Below, piece after piece: positions 6,961 through 15,679 of a stretch of DNA of 64,000 bases. The position numbers and the translations under genes were made by a program. The DNA is from Microbacterium sp. LWO14-1.2. Its GTDB lineage: Bacteria; Actinomycetota; Actinomycetes; Actinomycetales; Microbacteriaceae. Every line of letters starts with the position of its first letter. The first letter of the stretch is position 1. Location: assembly GCF_038397715.1 (NCBI RefSeq), contig NZ_CP151633.1, positions 3,038,001-3,102,000 of the forward strand, given 5' to 3'. The notes under the pieces are model-generated. The model was not told where the DNA came from. It did no database searches and worked only from the letters and a program-made list of their open reading frames with translations.

Positions 6961-7946
6961 GCGCGGCCTGCCGCGGCGTCGAACGACTCCCTGATCGCCG
7001 GTTCCAGGGTCGGGTACGAGAACGCGAAACCCGCTGCCTCGAGCTTCTCGGGCACCACCCACCTGCTCTTGAGGATGAGCTCCGTCTCGGTGCGGATGCC
7101 GATCGCGCCGAGCTCCAGCATCCAGCGCGGCATGGGCGGGCCGAACGGCACGCCCAGCACCCGGCGGACGGTCGCCATGAACGTCGTGTTGTCGACGGGA
7201 TTCGGGGCGGCGGCGTTGACCGGGCCGTCGAGCGACGCGGTCTGCTCCAGGAAGTCGATGATGCGGGCCACGTCGTCCACGTGCACCCAGCTGAAGCGCT
7301 GACGTCCGCGACGCGCTCCGAACTCGTGCCCCGTGCCGGCCGCGCGTCGGGCGCGACCGATCGGCCACCGTCCGTCCCACTGGGCGCCGCCCATGCCGAG
7401 GCGGGCGAGGTTCTTCAGTGGACCGAGCACCCCGCCGTGCCCGAGCACGATCGCGCTGCGCAGGGCGACGCGCCGCGTACCCGGCAGCTCGTCTGCGAAC
7501 AGCGCCCGCTCCCAGGCCTTCGCCACCTCGACCGAGAAGCCGGAGCCGATCTCGCCCGTGGACTCCGTCATCGGGCGGTCCTCCGCGTGCCGGTAGATCG
7601 TGGCGGTCGAGGAGTTCACCCACAGCGCAGGCGGCTCAGCCGCTCGGGCGATCGCCCCCGACAGGGCGGCCGTCGTGTCGAGCCGCGACCGGAAGATCGC
7701 CGCGCGGTTCTCGGGGGTGTACCGGCAGTTCACGCTCTTGCCGGCCAGGCCGATGACCAGGGTCGCACCGTCGACGGCGGCATCGATCCCGTCCTGATCG
7801 TCCCACCGGAGGTCCGCCCCCGACCGTGAGACGGTCACGACCTCACGGCCCGCCGCCTGGAAGCGCGGCACGAGGTGGCGACCCATGAATCCGGTGGAGC
7901 CGCCGATCACGACACGGCCGGTGGCGGAGGGGGCGGGTGACGTCAT
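6957..7946 (-). CDS. TIGR01777 family NAD(P)-binding epimerase-like protein
   Basis: A 329-residue atypical short-chain dehydrogenase (SDR39U1/YfcH group). The nucleotide-binding loop GGSTGFMGRHL begins near residue 15; RSAIVLGHGG and FSWVHVDDVARI are family hallmarks, and the C-terminal DUF1731 part ends SKWVVPEKL-like followed by FAFSYPTLEPAI. The substrate is unknown. ATG at 7946 overlaps the upstream DUF4166 stop as ATGA, so the two are translationally coupled. The family is often fused or linked to lipid/START-like proteins, consistent with this partner. Confidence 0.9.
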   Translation of the reverse strand: MTSPAPSATGRVVIGGSTGFMGRHLVPRFQAAGREVVTVSRSGADLRWDDQDGIDAAVDGATLVIGLAGKSVNCRYTPENRAAIFRSRLDTTAALSGAIARAAEPPALWVNSSTATIYRHAEDRPMTESTGEIGSGFSVEVAKAWERALFADELPGTRRVALRSAIVLGHGGVLGPLKNLARLGMGGAQWDGRWPIGRARRAAGTGHEFGARRGRQRFSWVHVDDVARIIDFLEQTASLDGPVNAAAPNPVDNTTFMATVRRVLGVPFGPPMPRWMLELGAIGIRTETELILKSRWVVPEKLEAAGFAFSYPTLEPAIRESFDAAAGRA

Positions 7947-8569
7947 GGGGTCTCGCTCTCGATCGCGTACTCGAAGAAGCCGATGTACTCGTACACGCGC
8001 CCCAGCACCGGGGCGTCGATGGTCATCGAGACGTGGTGGCGCTCGCGCTCCTCGTCCCAGCGCTCCACGAGTCCGATGCGCGGGCTGAGGAACCCCGGGA
8101 CGGAGAAGCGCAGGGGACCGAGGCGCAGCCCGACACGTCGGATCGTCAGCACGACGGCCTCGTCGCGCACGTCGATGTCGAAGGTGGTCACGACCGTGCG
8201 GTGCGGACCGATCTCGTTGCGCAGGACGCCGCCGGCGGTCAGCTCCACGGCATCCGGCATGACCCAGGTGCGACCGGGCAGCTCGAACCACCGGATCGCG
8301 AGGGCGCGGCCGTCGACGGTGCGGTTCTCGATGCGGAACGGCACGTCGCGCTCCCACCCGGCGAAGGCGACGCCGAGGGCTTCGGCGATCCGGAACATCG
8401 GCCGCAGCCACCGGAACCGCGACCCGGCGGTCGTGAACACCCCGGTGCCGATGCCGACGTGCCCGGGCGGGATCGTGCGGAAGTACCAGGCGGTCTTCGG
8501 GTGGAGCTCGGAGACCCGGGCGCCCAGAGCCCGCTCGTACGGAGAGGTCGAGGCGTCCTGCGCGGTCAC
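7943..8569 (-). CDS. DUF4166 domain protein
   Basis: A 208-residue soluble protein with the DUF4166 pattern: YERALGARVSELHPKTAWYF, GHVGIGTGVF and RIENRTVDGRALAIRWFELPG. Function is unknown; such domains are frequently fused to the C-terminus of SDR or saccharopine-dehydrogenase-like proteins, which fits co-translation with the downstream epimerase. GTG at 8569 follows a TAGGCT box by 6 nt (leaderless). No signal peptide or membrane segment is seen. Confidence 0.82.
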   Translation of the reverse strand: MTAQDASTSPYERALGARVSELHPKTAWYFRTIPPGHVGIGTGVFTTAGSRFRWLRPMFRIAEALGVAFAGWERDVPFRIENRTVDGRALAIRWFELPGRTWVMPDAVELTAGGVLRNEIGPHRTVVTTFDIDVRDEAVVLTIRRVGLRLGPLRFSVPGFLSPRIGLVERWDEERERHHVSMTIDAPVLGRVYEYIGFFEYAIESETP

Positions 8570-8575
8570 GCCCTC

Positions 8576-8581
8576 AGCCTA
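8576..8581 (-). promoter_or_regulatory. -10 box, leaderless, DUF4166 gene
   Basis: TAGGCT on the minus strand, 6 nt before GTG 8569. Confidence 0.5.
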
Positions 8582-8608
8582 GCGAGGCGGCGGGATGGTG
8601 GTCGACGC

Positions 8609-9553
8609 TCACGGCTCGCGCAGGCGGACGAGCCGCTCGTGACCCGTCTCCTCCAGCTCGGCGATGTCGCCGCGCGACTTCAGGAAGTCGGAGAAAGAGC
8701 GGTAGCCGAGCGCCTTCTCGCTGAACGAGGGGTCCATGCGGCGCATGTGCGTCTTCACGGCCGAGCTGTGCAGCCACTCGTCGGCGTCCGCCTTGTCGTG
8801 GCCGAGGCGCAGGGCGCGCTGCAGCAGCTCCGTCGCCTCGTCCTTCTCATCGACCTTGGCCGGGGCTGCGGCCGCCTTCTGCTTCGCGGCCTTCGTCGGC
8901 TGCCGGGACTTCGTCTTGGCCGCCGGCTCGACCGTCGGCTCCGAGACCGTCTCCGGCAGCTCGGGCGCGGCGGAGGCCTTCGACGGGCGGACGACGCCCG
9001 GCAGCGAGTCGTAGGCTTCGAACTCGTCGCATGCGGCGGCGAGCGACTTGGCCGTCGAGCCGGCCACTCCCACGCCGATCACGTAGCGACCCAGCCGCTT
9101 GCACCGCTGCGCGAGCGGCACGTAGTCGCTGTCGCCCGCGACGATCACGACGTGGGTCAGGTCGGGGAGTCGGAACATGTCCTCCACGGCATCCACGGCC
9201 AGCCGGATGTCGGCGCCGTTCTTCGCGTACGCGGCCGCGGGGAACAGCTGCACGAGGTCGACCGCGCGCGCGACGAGCTGCGAGCGGTACTCGGCGTTGA
9301 CCGGCGACGACCAGTCGGCGTAGGCGCGGGTCAGCACGAGGGTTCCGAACGACGCGGCGTAGTCGATGATCGCGCCGACCTCGATCATCGCGCGCGCGAG
9401 GCGCTCGGCGACGTCCGGATCGTCGGGGTTCTCCGAGATGCGCTGACGGTCCTTGCCGTACGCATTGCGCCCGTGCACGCGGTCGTACCAGGAGATGACG
9501 ATGTTGTCGAAGTCCAGGTAGACCGCCACGCGGGCGTCGGTGGCCTCAGCCAT
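8609..9553 (-). CDS. NYN domain RNase-like protein with C-terminal LOTUS-like domain
   Basis: A 314-residue protein of the NYN (PIN-like) nuclease superfamily. Acidic residues expected at the metal site are visible: D14 and D16 in VYLDFDN, the RLAVDAVEDM segment and the GDSDYVPL motif near residue 139. A lysine/alanine-rich linker (about 195-235) leads to a C-terminal helical domain (HSSAVKTHMRRMDPSFSEKALGYRSF) resembling OST-HTH/LOTUS modules that bind RNA. The target RNA is unknown. ATG at 9553 overlaps the preceding oxidoreductase gene by 8 nt, implying coupling. Confidence 0.88.
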   Translation of the reverse strand: MAEATDARVAVYLDFDNIVISWYDRVHGRNAYGKDRQRISENPDDPDVAERLARAMIEVGAIIDYAASFGTLVLTRAYADWSSPVNAEYRSQLVARAVDLVQLFPAAAYAKNGADIRLAVDAVEDMFRLPDLTHVVIVAGDSDYVPLAQRCKRLGRYVIGVGVAGSTAKSLAAACDEFEAYDSLPGVVRPSKASAAPELPETVSEPTVEPAAKTKSRQPTKAAKQKAAAAPAKVDEKDEATELLQRALRLGHDKADADEWLHSSAVKTHMRRMDPSFSEKALGYRSFSDFLKSRGDIAELEETGHERLVRLREP

Positions 9554-10541
9554 TGGTCGCCCCTTCCCTCGGGTAGCGCACCCCGATCTGCGCGCGGATC
9601 TCGTCGAGCGTGCCCATGATCGCGACGCTCTCCGCGATGGGCAGGATGTCGCCCTCGATGGTGCCCTCGCGTACGAGGCGCTCGGCCGCCATCGCCTGGT
9701 ACTCCATGCCGCGACCCGCGACGTCGGAGGCGTACTCCTCGGCCACGGTGCCGTCGGGAAGGACCACGCGGAACGTGGTGGGGGTGTACCAGACCTCGTC
9801 GATGTCGATCCGTGCGTCGGTGCCGACGATGCTCGCCGTGTTCGGCCCCGCGGCACGCGACGACGACAGGCTCGTCGAGATCGCGCCGCCCTCGTGGGTC
9901 ATGATCGTGGCGACCTCGGAGTCGGCGCCGGTCTCGACGAGGCGGCCGACGGCGGTGACGGTCGTCGGTGCGCCCAGCACGTCCCAGATGAACGAGATCG
10001 GGTAGATGCCCAGATCGAGCAGGGCGCCGCCGCCGAGCTCGAGCGCGTTCAGACGGTGCGCGGGATCGGTCGGGAGCTTCTGGGTGTGGTCGGCGGTGAC
10101 GGCGCGGATCTCACCGAGCGTGCCGGCCTCGATGATCTCGCGGATGCGCACCATGTGCGGCAGGTAGCGGGTCCACATGGCCTCCATGACGAGCAGCCCG
10201 CGCTCGGCCGCGAGACGCTGCAGGTCCTCGGCCTCCTGCCGGTTGAGCGTGAACGCCTTCTCGACGAGCACGTGCTTGCCCGCCTCGAGCGCGAGCTTCG
10301 CGTTCTCGTGGTGCATCGGGTGCGGCGTCGAGACATAGACGATGTCGATGTCGGGATCGGCGACGAGGGCCTCGTACGACGGGTGTGCGTGCGCGATGTC
10401 GAAGCGGGAGGCGAACGCATCCGCCGATTCCTGCGAACGAGAGCCCACGGCGACGAGATCGAGTCCGGCGGTGCGCAGGTCGGATGCGAAGGCGGAGGCG
10501 ATGCCGCCGGTCGCGAGGATTCCCCAACGAAGTCCAGTCAT
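9546..10541 (-). CDS. Gfo/Idh/MocA family oxidoreductase
   Basis: A 331-residue NAD(P)-dependent dehydrogenase. The N-terminal Rossmann fold starts GILATGGIASAFA, followed by IVYVSTPHPMHHENAKLALEA-type segments and the catalytic-lysine motif VLVEKAFTLN (K near 95). The C-terminal domain carries EAMWTRYLP and GGALLDLGIYPI, typical of trans-1,2-dihydrobenzene-1,2-diol dehydrogenase-like members. The sugar or cyclitol substrate is unknown. ATG at 10541 is leaderless. The stop overlaps the start of the NYN gene. Confidence 0.92.
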   Translation of the reverse strand: MTGLRWGILATGGIASAFASDLRTAGLDLVAVGSRSQESADAFASRFDIAHAHPSYEALVADPDIDIVYVSTPHPMHHENAKLALEAGKHVLVEKAFTLNRQEAEDLQRLAAERGLLVMEAMWTRYLPHMVRIREIIEAGTLGEIRAVTADHTQKLPTDPAHRLNALELGGGALLDLGIYPISFIWDVLGAPTTVTAVGRLVETGADSEVATIMTHEGGAISTSLSSSRAAGPNTASIVGTDARIDIDEVWYTPTTFRVVLPDGTVAEEYASDVAGRGMEYQAMAAERLVREGTIEGDILPIAESVAIMGTLDEIRAQIGVRYPREGATNG

Positions 10542-10547
10542 GTTCTC

Positions 10548-10553
10548 AGCGTA
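10548..10553 (-). promoter_or_regulatory. -10 box, leaderless, Gfo/Idh/MocA gene
   Basis: TACGCT on the minus strand, 6 nt before ATG 10541. Confidence 0.55.
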
Positions 10554-10643
10554 GAGGGTGGGGACGCGCGCGGAGATGTGTCGTCGTGTTGCGCCCCGTG
10601 TCGTCGCGCTTCCTCCTCCTTGGCCGCGCGCGCGGTGCGCTCC

Positions 10644-10649
10644 TACTTT
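10644..10649 (+). promoter_or_regulatory. -10 box, leaderless, monooxygenase gene
   Basis: TACTTT, 6 nt before ATG 10656. A GTGTCGTCG motif occurs twice upstream (near 10577 and 10600), which could bind a regulator. Confidence 0.5.
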
Positions 10650-10655
10650 CGGGGC

Positions 10656-12068
10656 ATGACCGAACCCCTCATCATCGGCGCCATGGTGCGCACGCTCGGC
10701 GCGTACCCCTCCGGCTGGCGTTATCCCGGAGCCCACCGGACCCCGCAGACGGACGCCGAGATCCTGCGACTCGTCGCACGGGAGGGCGAGGACGCGCGTC
10801 TCGACTACCTCTTCTTCGGCGACTGGCTCGCGACCGGGCCGGACCTCGAGTTCCGCGACCCCTATCTGCTCGCGCGCATCGACCCGGTCAGCGCGGTGCT
10901 CTTCCTGGCCGGCGTCACCTCGCGCATCGGCCTCATCGCGACCGTGAACACCACGTACGCGGATCCGTACGCGACCGCGCGCTCGCTCGCGTCGCTCGAC
11001 GTGCTCACCGGCGGGCGAGCGGGCATCAACCTCGTCACCGGGGCGGAGCCCCGAGCCGCGGGCAACCACGGTCGCGACGCGCACGCCGACAATGAGTCCC
11101 GCTACGACCGCGCCGAGGAGTTCGTCACCGCGCTGCGCGGCCTCTGGGACTCGTGGAGCGAAGACGCCTGGATCGCGGATGCCGAGCGCGGCGTCCTCAT
11201 CGACCCCGACGGGCTGCGCGCGACCGATCTGGACGGGCGGCAGGGACGGGTGACCGGACCGCTGAACGTCGCCAGGCCGCCGCAGGGGCGCATCCCGATC
11301 GTGCACGCCGGGACCTCCCCCCGGTCGCGCGCGCTCGCCGCGACCGAGGCCGACCTCGCGCTGATCGCCGCTCCGCAGCGGGACGACGCGGTCGCCACCC
11401 GTCGCGCGCTCCGCGAGATCGCCGAGCGGTCCGGCCGCGAGCCGGAGACTCTGAAGGTCATCGCACCCGTGCTCCCCGTCGTCGCGGACACGGATGCCGA
11501 CGCGCACCGCATCGTGGAGCGGCTGCTGGCTCTCGTGCCCCTCGCCGACGACGCCCACGCCGGGCGAACGGCCTTCCCCGCGAACCGCTCGGTCGACGCC
11601 CTCGCCGACGCTCTCGGCGTCGACGCCGACGACCCGCTGCGGGCTGCGGCGTTCGACAGCGCGGTGAGCGCCGACGAGGCGCACCGACTCGGAGCGGCGG
11701 GGGAGGCGCTGATCGAACGGGTCGCGCGGATCGCCGGTCTGAGAGTCGGCGGTCGATCGGGCGGCGCCGGCGACGGCATCCTCCGCTGGCGTCATCTCGT
11801 GGCAGCGCATGCCGTGCCGGCGGCCTTCGTAGTCGGCGACCCGTCGACGATCGCCGATCACTTCGAGGCCTGGCGCGACGCGGGTGCCGCAGACGGGTTC
11901 AACGTGCTCTCGGCGTTCCAACCCGCGCAGTTCCAGGCGTTCACGCGCCTGGCAGCCCCCGAGCTGCGCCGCCGTGGACTGCTCGGGCGCGGCGACGGCG
12001 TCGAGGCGTCGACGCTGCGCGACCGTCTCACCGGATTGCGCCCCGTGACGAGACATGACGCTCCGTGA
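10656..12068 (+). CDS. FMN-dependent monooxygenase, NtaA/SnaA/DszA family
   Basis: A 470-residue bacterial-luciferase-like (LLM) flavin monooxygenase of the nitrilotriacetate monooxygenase group, which uses FMNH2 from a separate reductase. Support: YLFFGDWLATG, RIGLIATVNTTYADPYATAR and GGRAGINLVTGAEPRAAGN, plus the long insertion region and IPIVHAGTSPRSRALA. These enzymes oxidise chelators, sulfones or similar substrates; the actual substrate here is unknown. It opens the gene set running to 19635 and is separated from the importer genes by a 131-bp regulatory region. Confidence 0.92.
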   Translation: MTEPLIIGAMVRTLGAYPSGWRYPGAHRTPQTDAEILRLVAREGEDARLDYLFFGDWLATGPDLEFRDPYLLARIDPVSAVLFLAGVTSRIGLIATVNTTYADPYATARSLASLDVLTGGRAGINLVTGAEPRAAGNHGRDAHADNESRYDRAEEFVTALRGLWDSWSEDAWIADAERGVLIDPDGLRATDLDGRQGRVTGPLNVARPPQGRIPIVHAGTSPRSRALAATEADLALIAAPQRDDAVATRRALREIAERSGREPETLKVIAPVLPVVADTDADAHRIVERLLALVPLADDAHAGRTAFPANRSVDALADALGVDADDPLRAAAFDSAVSADEAHRLGAAGEALIERVARIAGLRVGGRSGGAGDGILRWRHLVAAHAVPAAFVVGDPSTIADHFEAWRDAGAADGFNVLSAFQPAQFQAFTRLAAPELRRRGLLGRGDGVEASTLRDRLTGLRPVTRHDAP

Positions 12069-12070
12069 CA
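12056..12070 (+). promoter_or_regulatory. Possible regulator motif shared with metQ upstream region
   Basis: TGACGCTCCGTGACA here matches TGACGCTCTGTGACG at 59616-59630 at 13 of 15 positions; both lie upstream of the -10 box of a substrate-binding-protein gene. A further GTGACA follows at 12085-12090. Function is inference. Confidence 0.3.
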
Positions 12071-12120
12071 GGTCGCGTCGGCCCGTGACATCCGTGTCGC
12101 CCCGCCGGCGCCGCAGTCCC

Positions 12121-12126
12121 TAGCGT
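12121..12126 (+). promoter_or_regulatory. -10 box of ABC importer operon
   Basis: TAGCGT; transcription would start near 12133, at the first of two direct repeats. Confidence 0.45.
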
Positions 12127-12133
12127 GATCCAC

Positions 12134-12171
12134 ACCTCGCACCCACCCGAACGACCTCGCACCCACCCGAA
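12134..12171 (+). repeat. Two 18-bp direct repeats in importer leader
   Basis: ACCTCGCACCCACCCGAA occurs at 12134-12151 and 12154-12171, with a 20-bp period, between the predicted transcription start and the ribosome-binding site at about 12189. Confidence 0.75.
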
Positions 12172-12199
12172 ACCACAGCATCCCTCCTGGAGGACACCC

Positions 12200-13834
12200 A
12201 TGAACCGCCGTCTCACCCGGATCGCCGCCGTCGCGCTCCCGCTCGTCCTCGCCGCAGGGCTCGCCGCGTGCGCCTCGTCGCCCGCGCCGAGCGGCGCGAC
12301 CTCCGAGACGGGGGATCCCGTCACCGGAGGCACGCTCACCTACCTCGAGCACCAGACATACACCAACCTGTATCCGCCGCAGGCCGGCTTCTACCCCAAC
12401 GGCGGCCTCGTCAACAACATCACCGCGCGCCTCACCTGGCAGAACCCGGAGACGCTCGAGATCGAGCCGTGGATCGCATCCGAGTGGACCGTGAACGACG
12501 ACGCGACGGAGTACACCTTCACGCTCCGCCCCGACGTGACGTTCTCTGACGGCACCCCGCTGGATGCGGCCGCCGTGGCGAAGAACTTCGACACCTACGG
12601 ACTCGGCGACGCGGACCGCGGGCTCACCGTGTCCGAGGCCATCAACAACTACGCCTCCAGCGAGGTCGTCGACGACCGGACCGTGACGTTCCGCTTCACC
12701 GCGCCGTCGCCGGGCTTCCTGCAGGCGACGTCGACCATCAACTCGGGGCTGCTGTCGCCCGCGACTCTCGACGGCACGATCGAGGACTTCGGGGCGGGCA
12801 ACGCCGAGGAGATCATCGGTGCCGGCCCCTTCACGATCACCGACGAGAAGCTCGGCACCGAGCTGACCCTCGAGGCGCGCGAGGACTACGCCTGGGCGCC
12901 CGAGAGCGCCGAGAACCAGGGACGCCCGTACGTCGACGCCGTGCACCTCATCGTGACCCCCGAGGACTCGGTGCGCATCGGGTCGCTGCTCGCCGGACAG
13001 GCCGACTACGTCCGCTACGTGCAGGCGTTCGACGAGGACCGCGTCGAGAGCGCCGGCTTCACGCTCTACGCGCCGCAGACCCGCGGTGTGAACAACTCGA
13101 TCTCGCTGCGCCCGCAGAATCCGCTGCTCGCTGATCTGAAGGTACGCCAGGCTCTCGTGGCGGCGGTCGACGCGCAGGAGGTCGTCGACACCCTGTTCAC
13201 CGAGAACTACCCGGTCGCGACCTCCGTGCTGTCGTCGCAGGCCCTCGGGTACAAGGACGAGTCCGCGCACTACGAGTACGACCCGGACAAGGCCGAGAAG
13301 CTGCTCGACGAGGCGGGGTGGGAGCCCGGCTCCGACGGGATCCGCGAGAAGGACGGGCAGCGCCTGGCGATCACGGTGTACGAGGCCGGACCGCAGCCGC
13401 TGTCGAAGCAGACGCTCGAGCTCGTCGCGCAGCAGCTCGCGAAGGTCGGCGTCGAGCTGACCGTCAAGCCCGCGGACGCCGGGTCGTACGCCGCCGACAC
13501 CCGCGACCCGCTCAAGACGGGGTTCTACCACTCGATGGTCGGACGCGCCGACCTCGACGTGATCAAGAGCCAGTACTTCACGAAGAACCGCGACGCCCTC
13601 ATCTCGAACGACAGCGAGCTCGACGCGCTGCTGCAGGCGGTCGCCTCCGAGCCGGATGCCGAGAAGCGCGTCGCCGCGTCGCAGGCCGTGCAGGACTACA
13701 TCGCCGAGCAGGCGTACGTCATCCCGCTGTTCGAGGAGCCGCAGGTCTACGGCGCGGCCACCTACGTGCACGGAGTGGACTTCGAGTCGGTCGGCCGCCC
13801 CACCTTCTCGGGCGTCTGGCTCGCCGAGCACTGA
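12200..13834 (+). CDS. ABC transporter substrate-binding lipoprotein (family 5; KPN_01854/TIGR04028-like)
   Basis: A 544-residue extracellular solute-binding lipoprotein. A signal peptide with lipobox LAAC places the lipidated cysteine at residue 24. The family-5 (oligopeptide/nickel type) fold is shown by TGGTLTYLEHQ, EPWIASEWTVNDDATEYTF, VTFSDGTPLDAAAVAKNF and LLDEAGWEPGSDGIREKDG. The gene context (LLM monooxygenase, CMD and AhpD-like genes downstream) matches the cluster containing TIGR04028 substrate-binding proteins. GGAGGA precedes the ATG by 6 nt. The ligand is unknown. Confidence 0.9.
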   Translation: MNRRLTRIAAVALPLVLAAGLAACASSPAPSGATSETGDPVTGGTLTYLEHQTYTNLYPPQAGFYPNGGLVNNITARLTWQNPETLEIEPWIASEWTVNDDATEYTFTLRPDVTFSDGTPLDAAAVAKNFDTYGLGDADRGLTVSEAINNYASSEVVDDRTVTFRFTAPSPGFLQATSTINSGLLSPATLDGTIEDFGAGNAEEIIGAGPFTITDEKLGTELTLEAREDYAWAPESAENQGRPYVDAVHLIVTPEDSVRIGSLLAGQADYVRYVQAFDEDRVESAGFTLYAPQTRGVNNSISLRPQNPLLADLKVRQALVAAVDAQEVVDTLFTENYPVATSVLSSQALGYKDESAHYEYDPDKAEKLLDEAGWEPGSDGIREKDGQRLAITVYEAGPQPLSKQTLELVAQQLAKVGVELTVKPADAGSYAADTRDPLKTGFYHSMVGRADLDVIKSQYFTKNRDALISNDSELDALLQAVASEPDAEKRVAASQAVQDYIAEQAYVIPLFEEPQVYGAATYVHGVDFESVGRPTFSGVWLAEH

Positions 13835-13844
13835 TCGGAACGAG

Positions 13845-14792
13845 ATGACCTTCGTCCTCCGACGAGCCGGGCAGGCCGCGATCGTGCTGATCGCGGCCTT
13901 CACGGCCACCTTCTTCCTGCTGCAGCTGCTGCCGGGCGACGCCATCCTCATCAAGTTCTCGGATCCGAGCCTGGGGCTCTCACCCGATCAGCTCGACAGC
14001 ATCCGCGCGACCTACGGCGCCGACCTGCCGTGGTGGGAGCAGTACCTGCACGCCGGGCTCGGATTCCTCGCGGGGGACTTCGGATTCTCGACGCAGTTCG
14101 GCACCCCGGTGCTCACGATGCTCGCCGACGCGCTCCCCTCGACACTGCTGCTGGCCTCGCTCGGACTCGTGGTGGCCCTCGTGATCGCGGTGCTCGTCGC
14201 CTGGCTGTCGTCGCTCGCGCCCTTCGGCTGGCTGCGCACCGGCCTGCGGCAGGTCCCCGGGCTGTTCGTGGCCGTGCCGGTCTTCTGGCTCGGCATCCTG
14301 CTCATCCAGGTGTTCTCGTTCGGCCTCGGCTGGGTGCCGATCGTCGGCGCCGACCCGGTCAGCGGACTGGTTCTGCCGGTGCTCACGCTCGCCGTGCCCA
14401 TCTCGGCGCCCCTCGCGCAGGTGCTCGTGCGGGCGATCGACCAGGTGCAGGCGCAGCCCTTCATCACGGTCGTCCGCGCCAAGGGCGCCCCGCCGTCCTG
14501 GGTGCTGACCCGTTCGGTGGCTCGCAACGCCGCGCTCCCCACACTGACGATCGCCGGCGTGCTGTTCGGCGAGCTCGTGGGCGGTGCGGTCGTGACCGAG
14601 ACCGTGTTCGGCCGCACCGGTATCGGCCGGCTCACCGAGCAGGCGGTCTCGAACCAGGACATCCCGGTGCTGCAGGGGGTGGTGCTGCTGTCGGCTCTCG
14701 GCTTCGTGCTCATCAGCTTCGCGGTCGATCTCGTCACCCCGGTCATCGACCCCCGGCAACGCGCCCTCTCGAAGGCAGGAGCCTCCGCATGA
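13845..14792 (+). CDS. ABC importer permease, DppB type
   Basis: A 315-residue inner-membrane permease with about six transmembrane helices and the BPD_transp_1 domain; the EAA-like loop contains VRAKGAPPSWVLTRSVARNA. The N-terminal FVLRRAGQAAIVLIAAFTATFF helix and LLPGDA are typical DppB features. It pairs with the next permease to carry the ligand of the preceding lipoprotein. It starts 10 nt after the SBP stop and ends in an ATGA overlap. Confidence 0.92.
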   Translation: MTFVLRRAGQAAIVLIAAFTATFFLLQLLPGDAILIKFSDPSLGLSPDQLDSIRATYGADLPWWEQYLHAGLGFLAGDFGFSTQFGTPVLTMLADALPSTLLLASLGLVVALVIAVLVAWLSSLAPFGWLRTGLRQVPGLFVAVPVFWLGILLIQVFSFGLGWVPIVGADPVSGLVLPVLTLAVPISAPLAQVLVRAIDQVQAQPFITVVRAKGAPPSWVLTRSVARNAALPTLTIAGVLFGELVGGAVVTETVFGRTGIGRLTEQAVSNQDIPVLQGVVLLSALGFVLISFAVDLVTPVIDPRQRALSKAGASA

Positions 14793-15679
14793 CCGTCACC
14801 GCCATCGCTGCGGCCTCCGACGTCGAGACAGCGCCGGAACCGCCGCAGACCCCCGCAGCCGCCGCACCCCGCCGGAGGAGCATCCGCCGCCTGCCGTGGG
14901 GACTGTTCCTCGCGGTCGCCGTCGTGGCACTGGCCGTTCTCTGGGCCGTCATACCCGGCGTGTTCGCCCCGGGGGATCCGCTCGCCGGCACCCCCGCGGA
15001 CAAGCTGCTGCCGCCGAGCGGCGCCCACTGGTTCGGCACCGACACGCTCGGCCGCGACCTGTTCGGCCGGGTCGTGCACGGCGCGGTCCATTCGCTGTCC
15101 GGGGCGCTCATCGCCGTCACCGTCGGCCTCGCGCTCGGCACGCTCCTCGGCGCGATCGCCGGCGCCGTGGGCGGTGTCGTCGACGACATCCTGATGCGGG
15201 TCGTCGACGTGCTGCTCGCGATCCCCGGCCTCCTGCTGTCGCTGTCGGTCATCATCCTGCTCGGATTCGGCACCGTGAACGCCGCGATCGCGGTCGGTCT
15301 CGGCAGCGTCGCCGCGTTCGCGAGGCTCATGCGCGCGGAGGTGGCCAGGGTGCGGCGCTCCGAATACGTCGAGGCGGCCTACGGCAGCGGCGGCACGTTC
15401 TTCACGGTGCTGCGTCGCCACGTGCTCCCGAACTCGCTCACCCCGATCGTGGCGCTGGCCGCTCTGCAGTTCGGAACCGCGATCCTCGCGATCTCGACAC
15501 TCGGGTTCCTCGGCTACGGCGCCCCGCCGCCCACGCCGGAGTGGGGGCTGCTCATCGCCGAGGGGCGCAACTACATCGGCACGGCGTGGTGGCTGACGGC
15601 GCTGCCCGGTCTCGTCGTCGTCGCGGTGGTGCTCAGCGCCAACCGCATCTCGCACCGCATCGGAAGGAACAGGGCATGA
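14789..15679 (+). CDS. ABC importer permease, DppC type
   Basis: A 296-residue second permease. An alanine/proline-rich cytosolic N-terminus (about 35 residues) precedes five to six membrane helices. HWFGTDTLGRDLFGRVVHGA is the classic DppC segment after helix 1, and the EAA loop reads EYVEAAYGSGGTFFTVLRRHVLPN. Its start overlaps the upstream stop (ATGA) and its stop overlaps the ATPase start in the same way, indicating a coupled operon. Confidence 0.92.
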   Translation: MTVTAIAAASDVETAPEPPQTPAAAAPRRRSIRRLPWGLFLAVAVVALAVLWAVIPGVFAPGDPLAGTPADKLLPPSGAHWFGTDTLGRDLFGRVVHGAVHSLSGALIAVTVGLALGTLLGAIAGAVGGVVDDILMRVVDVLLAIPGLLLSLSVIILLGFGTVNAAIAVGLGSVAAFARLMRAEVARVRRSEYVEAAYGSGGTFFTVLRRHVLPNSLTPIVALAALQFGTAILAISTLGFLGYGAPPPTPEWGLLIAEGRNYIGTAWWLTALPGLVVVAVVLSANRISHRIGRNRA

